Shown: piece by piece, positions 32,948 through 40,986 of the stretch | Position numbering within the stretch: the first letter of the stretch is position 1 | How the letters are laid out: every line of letters begins with the position of its first letter | Source: Deltaproteobacteria bacterium | GTDB lineage: Bacteria > Myxococcota_A > JAADFL01 | Assembly (NCBI GenBank): GCA_013152945.1 | Contig: JAADFL010000032.1 | Span: 1-40,986, forward strand | Direction of reading: 5' to 3' | Length of the DNA: 40,986 nucleotides | Position numbers and translations under genes: made by a program | Notes under the pieces: generated by a model | What the model was told of the DNA's origin: nothing | The model's database searches: none | What the model saw: the letters and a program-made list of their open reading frames with translations, nothing else

Positions 32948-34750
32948 ATGGAACATGACCTACTTATTGGAACAGCAATGAGTGATGTTGAACAAGGTAA
33001 AGTATTCGGGAAGTACAAACTGCTTGCCCATCTCGCAACAGGGGGAATGGCGGATATTTTCCTGGCAAGGCAGACAGGCATAGCCGGGTTTGAAAAACTC
33101 TTGGTAATCAAGCGCATACTTCCCCACCTGGCCAGGGAAGAATTCTTTGTAAAGATGTTTCTGGACGAGGCCAGGATAGCAGCCAGGTTAAACCACCAAA
33201 ATGTAGTCCAGACCAATGACCTGGGATGCGAGGGCGGCCAATACTTCATAGCCATGGAATTTTTGGAGGGCGAGAGTCTTGCCGAAGTAATGCGGTATGT
33301 CTACAAGCTTAAAGAACGGATACCACCGTATATTGCGGCAGGAATAATGCTACAGGCATGTGACGGCCTTCATCACGCTCATAGTATGGTCGGGCCGGAT
33401 GGAAAGCCCATGCGCCTGGTTCACAGGGACGTTACGCCTCAAAACATCTTTGTATTATACACGGGCGGGGTTAAATTGATGGACTTCGGAATAGCAAAGG
33501 CGACCTACCGGAGTTCTCATACCACTACAGGCACACTCAAGGGCAAGTTCAAGTACATGTCACCTGAACAGGTAAAGAATCTACCCCTGGATGCGCGATC
33601 TGATGTCTTTTCGGCAGGTGTTGTTTTCTGGGAGATGCTTACAGGCCGTAGGCTGTTCAGTCAGTCTACTGAGTTGGATATACTGACAGCCATTGCCCAG
33701 CAGGATGCGCCCAAGCCTTCAACAGTCAACCCGGATGTTCCGGGCGAACTCGAAGAAATCGCGATGCGTGCTCTTAGGAGGTCCAGGGAAGAAAGGTACC
33801 AGTCCGCTGCAGAAATGAGAATGGACCTTGCAACAGCTATTAAGCAAAGCAATGAGCCGTCGGACACTGTAGCAATCGGTGAATACGTTCGCTGGCTTTT
33901 TTACGATCGCATGGTTGAAAAGCAATTATTGGTCAAAAAGGCATTGAGCCATGGAGCTGATCTCGGGGAAGCCTTATTCAATGAGCTTCCGGGCGCAGGG
34001 TCCGATAGTTCACCTTCCGGACAAGCGAGTGATGGATTGACGCCGGAACGTTCCAGTATTAAGTCCGAAACTCCAAATGAAAAAGAGAAGGAGGCGGCAG
34101 CCGGCCGACCCAAAGACTCTGCAACAGGTCAGGGCAAGGCGGAATTGTGGAAGACAGCTTCTCTTGTACTCCTGGGCTTGATATTTCTCGTTTCTGCGAT
34201 TTTACTGTTGCTTGAACCGTGGTCAAAAAGTGTAAATGACAAGGTGGAGCCCTTGCCTCCTCTGCTTTTTAACAATAAGGCAACAACGAATGCTGACTCT
34301 GTTGCTGGGCCTGCCGGTGCAACACTGAAGAAAAATCGAATCGGCGAACAGGGCGGGCAAGACGCGGAACAAAACCGAGCACAAAAAAAGCATGTTGAAA
34401 ATAAAAGTGAGCAACCAGATGAATCCAGGATCAGCAAGAAAAAACATGAAGCCATAAGTTACAAAGGCAATAGAGCTAAAAACAAGCGAAAAAGGCCTGA
34501 GAAAAAGTTCAAGAAAAAACATATAGAAAAGGCAGGCCTTGCAGCTCCTGGAAAGTTGAGATTCGATACAATCCCTTGGACTACTGTGTACTTGGGCGGT
34601 AAAAAACTGGGGGTAACCCCGCTTGTAGATGTGAAGTTGCCGCCCGGCCGTCATGTACTCCGGGTTGTCAATGAAGCAAAAAACATCAACAAGAAAATAG
34701 AGGTGCAAATAAGGGAAGGAAAAACTACTGTAAAGTGGTTCAGATTTTAG
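32948..34750 (+). CDS. Membrane Ser/Thr protein kinase with C-terminal PEGA domain
   Basis: Myxobacterial-type Hanks kinase of 600 residues. Kinase domain about 20-300: ATGGMADIFLA glycine loop, K55 (VIKRI), HRDVTPQN (catalytic D161), DFG 179-181, YMSPEQVKNL. A Pro/Ser-rich linker leads to a single TM helix (about 402-422), then a long Lys-rich spacer (about 440-530) and a PEGA domain (about 534-600, RFDTIPWTTVYLGGKKLGVTP). PEGA domains are extracytoplasmic beta modules that may sense or bind the envelope. ATG 32978 (residue 11) is an alternative start; neither has a strong Shine-Dalgarno. The 3' end overlaps the convergent ftsH stop by 11 nt. Confidence 0.93.
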   Translation: MEHDLLIGTAMSDVEQGKVFGKYKLLAHLATGGMADIFLARQTGIAGFEKLLVIKRILPHLAREEFFVKMFLDEARIAARLNHQNVVQTNDLGCEGGQYFIAMEFLEGESLAEVMRYVYKLKERIPPYIAAGIMLQACDGLHHAHSMVGPDGKPMRLVHRDVTPQNIFVLYTGGVKLMDFGIAKATYRSSHTTTGTLKGKFKYMSPEQVKNLPLDARSDVFSAGVVFWEMLTGRRLFSQSTELDILTAIAQQDAPKPSTVNPDVPGELEEIAMRALRRSREERYQSAAEMRMDLATAIKQSNEPSDTVAIGEYVRWLFYDRMVEKQLLVKKALSHGADLGEALFNELPGAGSDSSPSGQASDGLTPERSSIKSETPNEKEKEAAAGRPKDSATGQGKAELWKTASLVLLGLIFLVSAILLLLEPWSKSVNDKVEPLPPLLFNNKATTNADSVAGPAGATLKKNRIGEQGGQDAEQNRAQKKHVENKSEQPDESRISKKKHEAISYKGNRAKNKRKRPEKKFKKKHIEKAGLAAPGKLRFDTIPWTTVYLGGKKLGVTPLVDVKLPPGRHVLRVVNEAKNINKKIEVQIREGKTTVKWFRF

Positions 34751-36665
34751 AGCCGGATTCTTTGGTTCTATTATTGCAAATCTTGCGTACTTCATCTCCG
34801 TCTATAGTCTCTTTTTCCAACAATACGGATACGAGCTTGGCCACATCTTGCCTGTGTGATTCTATTATCTTCTTTGCGCGTTCCATCTGGCCTTCCACTA
34901 TATTCCTCACTTCCTGGTCTATCGTATCAGCGACCTTGTCGCCGTACTCCTTCCTTGATCCAAGGAACATATCCGCCGGCGTCTGTAGAAAAGCATTTCT
35001 TTCAGGGGCTAATCTGATAGGCCCCAGGGTGTCGCTCATACCGTACTCGACTACCATGGCCCTTGCCGCATCTGTCGCCCGTGCCAGATCGTTTGCCGCA
35101 CCGGTAGATGCTTCACCGAAGAATACCAGTTCAGCAGCTCTTCCACCGAGCAAGGCGGCAATCTTTCCTTCAAGCTCGGTTTTTGTCATCAGATACCTGT
35201 CTTCCGTTGGAGTTTGCCATGTCAATCCAAGTGCCCCCATGCCCCTTGGAACAATAGTCACCTTTTGCACAGGATCCGCGCCTGGCACGCAAGAGCCGAC
35301 AATTGCATGGCCCATTTCGTGGTGAGCGACTATCTTCCTCTCGGTGGGATTTATCAGTCTGTTCTTCTTTTCAAGGCCTGCCACGATTCTGTCAATCGCC
35401 CTATCTACATCCAAGCCGGTGACCTCATCTGCTCCCCTGCGGGCTGCAAGCAGTGCCGCCTCGTTCAAGAGGTTGGCCAGGTCGGCTCCTACAAATCCGG
35501 GTGTCCTTGCAGCCACCTCGTCCAAGTCAACATCCTCCGAGAGCTCGACATCCCTTGCGTGTACCTCGAGTATGGCTCTACGGCCCGCCCTGTCCGGTTT
35601 GTCGACCAGGACCTGTCTGTCGAATCGTCCCGGGCGAAGTAAGGCAGGATCCAGAATTTCAGGCCGGTTGGTGGCGGCAAGTATTATTACCCCGGTTGTA
35701 GTATCGAAACCATCCATTTGAACCAGTAACTGGTTCAAGGTCTGTTCCCTTTCATCGTTGCCGCCTGTAAGGCCTCCGGCTCCCCTACTCTTGCCGAGGG
35801 CATCCAACTCGTCGATGAATACAATGCACGGTGCATTCTTTTCGGCTTGTGCAAATAAATCCCTAACTCTTGCGGCACCTACTCCAACAAACATTTCGAC
35901 GAATTCAGCACCTGAAATCGTGAAAAACGGGACATGTGCCTCGCCTGCCACGGCCCTGGCCAGTAAGGTCTTTCCGGTCCCGGGAAGACCGACCAGAAGC
36001 ACGCCCTTTGGGATGCGTGCCCCGATCCGTGCATAGCGTTGCGGTTCCATTAGAAAGGTCACCACCTCTTGCAATTCCTCTTTGGCTTCATCAACGCCGG
36101 CTACGTCATCGAAACCTGTTTCCACGTCATTCTCGCCGTGTATTTTTACCCTGCTCTTGCCGAAAGCCATGACTCCCTGGCCTGCCTGTCCCATGCGTTT
36201 CATCATGTAAAACCAGAAGGCTATCATGATACCCAGCGGCAATATCCACGAGAGCAATGTCTCTATTATCCCAGGCTGTTCAATTCTACCGGAATAGATT
36301 ATTCCCGCCTTGTCGAGTTGCGCTACCAGGTCCTTGTCACCTCCAACCCGAATCGCCTTTACATTGGGCCTGTTCCAGAATGACAAGGAAGAGGAATTGT
36401 CATTTTCTGTTGGGGCAGGGGGCGGAGTAGGGCCGTTGCTTGGAATATTCTGAACAGTTCCCGGCTTGTTGCCTCCGGTCCTTCCAAAGACCTCTGTTTC
36501 TCCCACCCAGACCTGCGTAAAGGCTCCGGCCTTAACCATTTGTTTAAACTTGCTGTAAGGAACTGTTTTGACTCCCGGTCTGAAGGACTTGTTGAGCATC
36601 CATAGAAAAATCAAAGCGACAATCACATAGAAAAGTGTGAATTTCAGCTTACGATTGTCGAGCAT
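34740..36665 (-). CDS. ftsH: ATP-dependent zinc metalloprotease FtsH
   Basis: Membrane-anchored AAA+ metalloprotease of 641 residues, typical length. TM helices at about 8-24 and 136-156 flank a periplasmic domain. The AAA module has Walker A GLPGTGKT, the [17 protein letters not shown] pore region and the SRH ([11 protein letters not shown]). The protease domain has the zinc site HEMGH (usually HEAGH) and the later Asp ligand region. It degrades membrane and soluble substrates, including LpxC in E. coli through LapB, which is also encoded in this window. GGGAG lies 6 nt before ATG 36665. The periplasmic region contains a Pro/Asn-rich insertion of about 40 residues. Confidence 0.97.
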   Translation of the reverse strand: MLDNRKLKFTLFYVIVALIFLWMLNKSFRPGVKTVPYSKFKQMVKAGAFTQVWVGETEVFGRTGGNKPGTVQNIPSNGPTPPPAPTENDNSSSLSFWNRPNVKAIRVGGDKDLVAQLDKAGIIYSGRIEQPGIIETLLSWILPLGIMIAFWFYMMKRMGQAGQGVMAFGKSRVKIHGENDVETGFDDVAGVDEAKEELQEVVTFLMEPQRYARIGARIPKGVLLVGLPGTGKTLLARAVAGEAHVPFFTISGAEFVEMFVGVGAARVRDLFAQAEKNAPCIVFIDELDALGKSRGAGGLTGGNDEREQTLNQLLVQMDGFDTTTGVIILAATNRPEILDPALLRPGRFDRQVLVDKPDRAGRRAILEVHARDVELSEDVDLDEVAARTPGFVGADLANLLNEAALLAARRGADEVTGLDVDRAIDRIVAGLEKKNRLINPTERKIVAHHEMGHAIVGSCVPGADPVQKVTIVPRGMGALGLTWQTPTEDRYLMTKTELEGKIAALLGGRAAELVFFGEASTGAANDLARATDAARAMVVEYGMSDTLGPIRLAPERNAFLQTPADMFLGSRKEYGDKVADTIDQEVRNIVEGQMERAKKIIESHRQDVAKLVSVLLEKETIDGDEVRKICNNRTKESGSKI

Positions 36666-36757
36666 TTTCGTCTCCCAAAATCTTTTTTCTATTCGGCTTC
36701 AGGTACCTTGGATATTTTGGAACTTTTATAAAGAAATCCAATAATTCCACAGGGGTA

Positions 36758-37801
36758 CTAATTATCCCACCCTCCGAGATCCGTATCCTCCTCTATGGCT
36801 TCGTTATCCTCCTTTCGATGAGCAAGGAATGCAACGATTGCCGAAAGTAATAAGGCCAGGAAGATCCCGCCGTACCAGTAGTATCTGGACACGTATCCTG
36901 CGAATCCTTCCCTTGGCACTTGGAGCTTTTCGCAGAGTGCATAGGTGAAAGGCGCGTTCTTTTGGTCTTCCTTGATTCTGCCGGTTACGAAGACGATGTT
37001 TTTCAAAAAGCCCGCACTCGGTCCATCTTTTTGGCTTGCCTTCTCCAAGCCGCCATCTCCTTCGAGAGCCTTGACACAAACAGGGCCGTTTGCGGCAACG
37101 AGCCTGCCCCTGTAAAGCAGCGCAGTGCCCGGAACCGATGAAACTTTTATCAAGAAGGAATCTTTGATGCTGACTCCGACTACCAGGCTTCCGAGTAATT
37201 CGCTGTCCTTTTGAATCGGTATCTCTGTAACCAGATCCACGGATCCCTCTCCACTGGAAATCCACCTCTGCAAAATATTTGTTTCACCTTTTGCAATTCT
37301 TTTTGCTGCATCCTTGGCTGCCTTCTGTCCTGAAAAGGTTACCTTGGATGTCTTAAAAGCGATGGTCCCGTCTTTTTTTACTATTATCCCATAGTCAGCG
37401 CCCACAGCGGGCAATTCGTCGATGGCAAGCAGCATGTCCATTACCTGGATCCCGTTACGGCCCAGCTTTTCTTTCCAATCCGCAGTGTCACCGGAAAGAA
37501 ATCTCGCTATAACCTCTGTCAACGGGAAATCTCCGATATCCCCGACTCTGACCGGTGGCCTGTTTAGAAGGTTTTGCCCTATGGATAAAAAGGTGGATTC
37601 AACGGTTTTTGAGAGTTTTTCCTTGAAAATCGGAACCTTTCCATTAAGTTTCTTTTGCAGTTTCTCGACAGCTTCCTTTCGTTTTTCAATTTCGATCTTG
37701 CCCGAGTGATACCAACCGCCGACACCGGCGACGACTAAACAGGTAAGCACGATTATTACTATTTTCCCACCGGGCCAACTTTCATGACCGCCACTACTCA
37801 T
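36758..37801 (-). CDS. Two-TM membrane protein with extracytoplasmic sensor-like domain
   Basis: Protein of 347 residues of unknown function. TM1 is at about 13-30 and TM2 at about 308-328, with a short acidic cytoplasmic tail ending GGWDN. The extracytoplasmic part begins with a coiled coil (about 35-60), and its core has strand patterns reminiscent of a Cache/PAS-like sensory fold (DYGIIVKKDGTIAFKTS, LLGSLVVGVSIKDSF). No kinase, HAMP or enzymatic output domain is attached, so it may signal through a partner. AAAGGAT precedes ATG 37801. It lies 92 nt upstream of ftsH on the same strand, so co-transcription is possible. Confidence 0.7.
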   Translation of the reverse strand: MSSGGHESWPGGKIVIIVLTCLVVAGVGGWYHSGKIEIEKRKEAVEKLQKKLNGKVPIFKEKLSKTVESTFLSIGQNLLNRPPVRVGDIGDFPLTEVIARFLSGDTADWKEKLGRNGIQVMDMLLAIDELPAVGADYGIIVKKDGTIAFKTSKVTFSGQKAAKDAAKRIAKGETNILQRWISSGEGSVDLVTEIPIQKDSELLGSLVVGVSIKDSFLIKVSSVPGTALLYRGRLVAANGPVCVKALEGDGGLEKASQKDGPSAGFLKNIVFVTGRIKEDQKNAPFTYALCEKLQVPREGFAGYVSRYYWYGGIFLALLLSAIVAFLAHRKEDNEAIEEDTDLGGWDN

Positions 37802-37878
37802 ATTAAAATCCTTTCCTGTCTATTCTGCACGTCGATGGTTTAAAGTTTATGGCCTTGTAAAACTTTAGGAGAGGTTTC

Positions 37879-37959
37879 ATGGGACAGTTTTTATCGTACT
37901 TTTTCACGCCTTTCCTCTCCAATATCATAGGATCCATAGTTGATGCTACGACTTTTTAG
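37879..37959 (+). CDS. Possible 26-residue hydrophobic small protein
   Basis: On the plus strand, in the gap between two minus-strand genes, ATG 37879 is preceded by a strong Shine-Dalgarno (AGGAGAGG, 4-5 nt upstream) and opens a 26-residue frame (begins MGQFLSYFFTPFLSN, ends DATTF). The product is almost entirely hydrophobic and could be a single-pass membrane peptide. I see no matching promoter or antitoxin RNA and cannot name a family. Confidence 0.35.
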   Translation: MGQFLSYFFTPFLSNIIGSIVDATTF

Positions 37960-37973
37960 GAATCTTTCAAGGT

Positions 37974-38264
37974 TTACTTATCGAGTTTACCTCCATTGAT
38001 CCTCTTTTGCAGTTCTCTGCCTACCTTGAATACCGGCAGCCGCTTCGGCTTGACATTGATTCGTTCCCCTGTCTTGGGGTTCCTTCCGGTATAACTTTCA
38101 TAACTCTTTGTCCAGAAGGAGCCAAAGCCCCGAAGTTCAATTCGATTGCCTTTTGCCAAGGCATCCTTCATGGAGGACAAAATGATGTTGATTACGTCTT
38201 CAGCCAATTTTACGCTTATGCCGCGTTTTTCAGCCACGATTTGAATCAAGTCGCTTTTCTTCAT
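37974..38264 (-). CDS. HU/IHF family DNA-bending protein (copy 2)
   Basis: DNA-bending protein of 96 residues starting MKKSDLIQIV, with the family signature GFGSFWTKSYESYTGRNPKT and the RNP tip. I chose ATG 38264 because GGAGTG lies about 6 nt upstream; a TTG four codons earlier is in frame but unsupported. Its C-terminal RLPVFKVGRELQKRIN closely matches copy 1 at 16134, so the two may be partner subunits. It begins 40 nt after the tRNA-Sec end with no terminator visible between them, so it may be transcribed from the tRNA promoter. Confidence 0.94.
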   Translation of the reverse strand: MKKSDLIQIVAEKRGISVKLAEDVINIILSSMKDALAKGNRIELRGFGSFWTKSYESYTGRNPKTGERINVKPKRLPVFKVGRELQKRINGGKLDK

Positions 38265-38304
38265 ATTACACTCCAATTACTCTTTTTACCTCTATGCTCC
38301 CAAA

Positions 38305-38401
38305 TGGCGGAGACGCACGGGAATCGAACCCGCCGTGAACGAGCCTATCGCCCACCGCCGGTTTTGAAGACCGGGAGATCCACCAGGACCTTTCCGCCTC
38401 C
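38305..38401 (-). tRNA. selC: tRNA-Sec (anticodon UCA)
   Basis: Selenocysteine tRNA of 97 nt including an encoded CCA (complement of 38305-38307). Features in order on the minus strand: acceptor 5' strand GGAGGCGG; a 6-bp D stem (AGGTCC/GGATCT) with a 4-nt loop, diagnostic of tRNA-Sec; anticodon stem CCGGT/ACCGG with loop CTTCAAA, giving anticodon TCA; a long variable arm of about 21 nt forming an 8-bp wobble-containing stem; and a T arm with GGTTCGATTCC. The acceptor pairs over 7 bp; the eighth position is a G-G mismatch, unlike the usual 8-bp acceptor. The T stem closes with a G-U. It implies the cell makes selenoproteins, though none was found in this window. Confidence 0.95.
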
Positions 38402-38408
38402 AAAAAAC

Positions 38409-38437
38409 TGTGTACCCGGACTTTTGCCTACAGTCAA
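38409..38437 (-). promoter_or_regulatory. tRNA-Sec promoter
   Basis: On the minus strand TTGACT (38437-38432), a 17-nt spacer and TACACA (38414-38409) form a sigma70-like promoter. The -10 box ends 7 nt before the mature tRNA 5' end (38401), so transcription probably starts at or very near the first tRNA base, leaving little or no 5' leader for RNase P. Confidence 0.6.
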
Positions 38438-38546
38438 GGCACTAGAGATATTATTTTCTTTTGTAAGCCAACTTGCCCCACGGCCCCAAGAGACGTGCCT
38501 TGAAAGGATGGCCTTGGTATAAATCCAACAAATGGCTTGCGTCCGG

Positions 38547-40235
38547 CTACTGTTCGCCCACAGGAACAAACTTGATGACCACACGATCCTGCTTTGATAC
38601 GACTTCGTCACCGACCTTGAGCTTTTCCCAGCCTGTGTACGGCTTTCCATTCAGGGTCATGTTCTCCTGGAGGGGCCTTGCTACCCAGGGGCTCCTTGGA
38701 CCTGCCGCAAGTACTTCGAGGTAATTGTCCTTGCCTGCCACCAGGTCTCCTTGATCACCGAGGACGAAACCGGACTGTTTAAACAGGCCCAAGTCATACT
38801 CGTGAAGTTCCGCGTCCACTATGAGCTTGCCGTCCGGCCCATAAATTTCGATGCCGACTCCCCTTGGGAATACCTTGCGAGTAAGGATTCCGGCCATCAA
38901 TATACCCAGTAATATGGCAATGACTATCAGCACAGGAAGCCAAATGGGCACGGAACCTGCCACGAACTCGAGGGTCCACGGCAATTTTGGACTCTCTTTT
39001 CTTGGTTCAATGGTAACTTTGAGCTCTTTGAAGCCTTTGTCCAGCACAGGACTCACTTCCACATTAAAGACAAGGTTCGCATCAACAGCCTCATCGCTTT
39101 GTAAAATCTTACCCTTGTTGATATTGTTTTTTAAAACTAGTTCGAACGCATCGCTCTTTCCATTGTTGGTTTGCGTGTCCGGGACATGAATGACTTTTCC
39201 AACAGGACCTGTTACGACCTTCAATGAGGGCGGATCGACCTTGATTGAAATTACTTTAACGTTGATATCGAAGTGGGGAAGATCGTTTACTAATATAAGT
39301 TTGAGTTTTTCAGCTTTGCCTTTGGGTATTCGCCAATGGACCTTCTTGTCCTCGGTTGCGGATCGGAGTTTGAGGGTTCCCCTGTTCCATTCATGCTTGG
39401 ACTTGAGCTTAAGAAATGTTGCAGGGGCTTTTTCAAGGAGATCCGCCAGCCTGGAAAGGAGCAGGCTTGGTTTTACCTGCTCGATTTCAACATTGTTCTT
39501 TCCAAAGACCTTGTTGAAGAAGGAAAGGTCGTTGTTTTTCGAAAGGTTGAGAACTGCTACTTTGTAGGTAAAGAATTTGAGGTTTAACTTGGCGTTCATG
39601 TCCAGACCCCATGGAGCTTTTCCCTTTGCATATTTCGAGTTCTTTGCCGGGTTATGCTCGCAGTCTGTTACGAATATGACCAGGTGTTGGGCATTAGGGT
39701 CTTTGTGCGCAAGGTTGTCTATAGCGCCCTTGATAGCGTCGCCGAGGTCGCAGGTGTTTGAAGCCAGCGTGCTCGTTGCTTTCAGCAATGCCTTTGACAG
39801 GGCCTTGGCCCTGACTGCCTTTGTCTTGGGATCGACCGGCTCGCCGAACATGTAATGTGACCTGTCTCCATACCTTACAATGGAGAAGGCCGTGCCCGGA
39901 GCCGATGCCTTGAAGAGAGTCAAAGTCGCTGCCGCCATCTTTTTCCAGGCACCACTTTTGACTGTTTCTTTGTTTCCACCGATCACGCAAAGCAGGTCGA
40001 CGGAAGACGTGCCCTTCAGCGCCAAGATTCCGAACTTGGCCAAGGTATCTTGAGCGGCAGTCGACAAGCCCTGGTTGGATTGCCCCGCGGTTTTCGCCGC
40101 ATGTCTCCCTTTTACCCTTCTGCTCCTTGCCATGGATGCCTGCGAAAAACATAACAGCAAAGCCCCAAACAGCAGGGCGGCCGTGGTTGCGCGCTTGATA
40201 ACAAATGGAACATAATCATGTTCAGTTAGTTTCAT
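38547..40235 (-). CDS. Secreted/membrane VWA-like protein with C-terminal FHA-like domain
   Basis: Protein of 562 residues. A signal peptide or anchor at about 13-33 is followed by a Lys/Arg-rich segment. A von Willebrand A-like domain covers about 80-270, but the metal-site DxSxS motif is lost (VIGGNKET in place of VIDxSxS), while the later T and D positions (NTCDLGDA, FVTDCEHN) remain. Beta-rich repeats follow, then a TM helix (about 432-452) and a C-terminal cytoplasmic domain about 460-560 with FHA-like spacing (VLGDQGDLVAG, LNGKPYTGWEKLKVGDEV). GGAGTG precedes ATG 40235. The role is unknown; it could link an extracytoplasmic binding surface to phosphosignalling inside, but the FHA call is tentative. 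Confidence 0.75.
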   Translation of the reverse strand: MKLTEHDYVPFVIKRATTAALLFGALLLCFSQASMARSRRVKGRHAAKTAGQSNQGLSTAAQDTLAKFGILALKGTSSVDLLCVIGGNKETVKSGAWKKMAAATLTLFKASAPGTAFSIVRYGDRSHYMFGEPVDPKTKAVRAKALSKALLKATSTLASNTCDLGDAIKGAIDNLAHKDPNAQHLVIFVTDCEHNPAKNSKYAKGKAPWGLDMNAKLNLKFFTYKVAVLNLSKNNDLSFFNKVFGKNNVEIEQVKPSLLLSRLADLLEKAPATFLKLKSKHEWNRGTLKLRSATEDKKVHWRIPKGKAEKLKLILVNDLPHFDINVKVISIKVDPPSLKVVTGPVGKVIHVPDTQTNNGKSDAFELVLKNNINKGKILQSDEAVDANLVFNVEVSPVLDKGFKELKVTIEPRKESPKLPWTLEFVAGSVPIWLPVLIVIAILLGILMAGILTRKVFPRGVGIEIYGPDGKLIVDAELHEYDLGLFKQSGFVLGDQGDLVAGKDNYLEVLAAGPRSPWVARPLQENMTLNGKPYTGWEKLKVGDEVVSKQDRVVIKFVPVGEQ

Positions 40236-40383
40236 CGTTCACTCCGCAATCAATAGTCCAGACACCAGTTAAACAGTTAAAAAACGGATAACATCTACAT
40301 GCCTATTCTTGCAAGGACAAAACCTATTTTCTAGTATAACTCCAGCAGTCATGTAAAACTTTCATAATAATCTTTTTCATGAA
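40236..40383. promoter_or_regulatory. Short gap upstream of the VWA-like gene
   Basis: These 148 AT-rich nt should hold the promoter of the VWA-like gene. No single -35/-10 pair stands out, and there is no gene or RNA that I recognise. Confidence 0.25.
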
Positions 40384-40986
40384 TCATGGGCTGCCGGACC
40401 CGGAAATTGAAGAATGCATTGCATTTCTGTTTTTTGACTCCAGGCTTACAAGCTTCACTTGAGTGCGGACTATTTTTTTAAACGGGTACATCATGTCGAA
40501 GTACCCAAGGCCGATATCGAATGCGAAACCTGCAACAGGAAGGGGAGGTAGGATGATGTACCTGGCTGACATGGCGTGTACACTGCCATTGCCGGCCCGG
40601 AAGGTAACTTTTCCCGATTGCTTGGGCTTTTCAGGGTATCTCGCATTGCGTGCAATGCTGCACGGTCAAAGGTTTTGAATCCTGATGAGCGATAGATTCG
40701 TTGATTGATTATTCCATTACGGCCTATTGTTATTTCCACAAGTGCCATTATTCTGTTGCCGTATCCCTGTCCATCGTATGCCTTGCTGTTGAGGTCAAAG
40801 GCGGCCGATTTCCTTTCGAGTTCTTCTTCTTTGCCATCGTAGATCAGATGCTTGCCACCCGTAATTGGCTGCATCCCGCAGGTAACTGCTCCACCATTTC
40901 TGAACAGTCCCGGTCAGCCATGGAACGGACACCCTGGTAATCGAAGAGTCCTGGACCGTGGAAAAATCCGGTTTCCACGTATGGGC
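40384..40986 (-). pseudogene. TonB C-terminal-domain protein, frameshifted and cut by window end
   Basis: Minus-strand remnant of a TonB-family protein spread over several frames. The middle frame (40491-40916, with ATG 40874) carries the TonB core: AYDGQGYGNRIMALVEI, TIGRNGIINQRIYRSSG, FDRAALHAMRD. After about 40640 the family-like sequence continues in another frame: ARYPEKPKQSGKV, LPVAGFAFDIGLGYFD, ending at 40384. Upstream, the middle frame meets a stop at 40914-40916 and a third frame is open from the window edge down to 40844. At least one and probably two frameshifts are present. TonB C-domains contact outer-membrane receptors. Either it is a decayed gene or the assembly has errors here. 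Confidence 0.7.

Noticed and set aside
40914-40916. In-frame TGA upstream of the TonB core, considered as a selenocysteine codon because tRNA-Sec is encoded nearby
   Set aside because: The flanking residues do not look like a redox motif, no SECIS-like hairpin was evident just downstream, and the same gene has another frame break near 40640, so decay or error is simpler.

Overview
The window reads as chromosomal DNA of a deltaproteobacterial-type organism, most likely in or near the Myxococcota. The evidence is two myxobacterial-style Ser/Thr protein kinases with membrane anchors, two secreted proteins ending in MYXO-CTERM-like tails (Cys motif, hydrophobic segment, Arg cluster), a Dx-rich (Asp-Thr) low-complexity spacer, FHA and zinc-ribbon signalling proteins, and a selenocysteine tRNA. 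Genus-level placement cannot be read from the sequence. Coding density is high, and no complete mobile element, CRISPR array or rRNA was seen.

Regions. 1-2390: the 3'-truncated lon protease gene on the minus strand. 2535-6611: a plus-strand run of a DUF362/ferredoxin protein, an ABC-F ATPase and a dienoyl-CoA isomerase-like crotonase. 6757-8673: a 2,4-dienoyl-CoA reductase-type flavoenzyme, completing a small unsaturated fatty-acid beta-oxidation set. 8739-14679 (minus): zinc-ribbon kinase, rpsA, HIT protein, lapA and lapB, an rpsA-lapA-lapB order resembling that of enterobacteria. 14959-16412 (plus): a double zinc-ribbon/double FHA protein divergent from the kinase, then an IHF/HU protein. 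16753-19183 (minus): a LuxR-type response regulator followed directly by an Hsp70 with no helical lid. 19453-24187 (plus): an Ig-like lipoprotein and a 1066-residue fusion of a chemoreceptor signalling domain to a family-5 peptide-binding protein. 24501-27757 (plus): an MtnA/eIF-2B-like protein and a subtilase. 28007-31344 (minus): a lipoprotein with a degenerate amidase fold and Asp-Thr repeat, then coaBC. 31345-32947: an AT-rich, gene-poor patch with a frameshifted DUF6714 gene, a small membrane protein and short tandem repeats. 32948-40986: a PEGA-tailed kinase converging on ftsH, a two-TM sensor-like protein, a second IHF/HU gene, tRNA-Sec with its own promoter, a VWA/FHA-like membrane protein, and a TonB C-terminal domain gene broken by frameshifts at the window edge.

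How it fits together. Housekeeping functions (Lon, FtsH, ribosomal protein S1, CoaBC, LapAB, IHF) are interleaved with envelope-facing signalling. The most unusual items are the chemoreceptor-peptide-binding fusion, the lidless Hsp70 coupled to a response regulator, the amidase-fold lipoprotein whose zinc ligands appear lost, and the zinc-ribbon kinase/FHA pair. Two genes carry clear frame breaks, which could be real decay or assembly errors.
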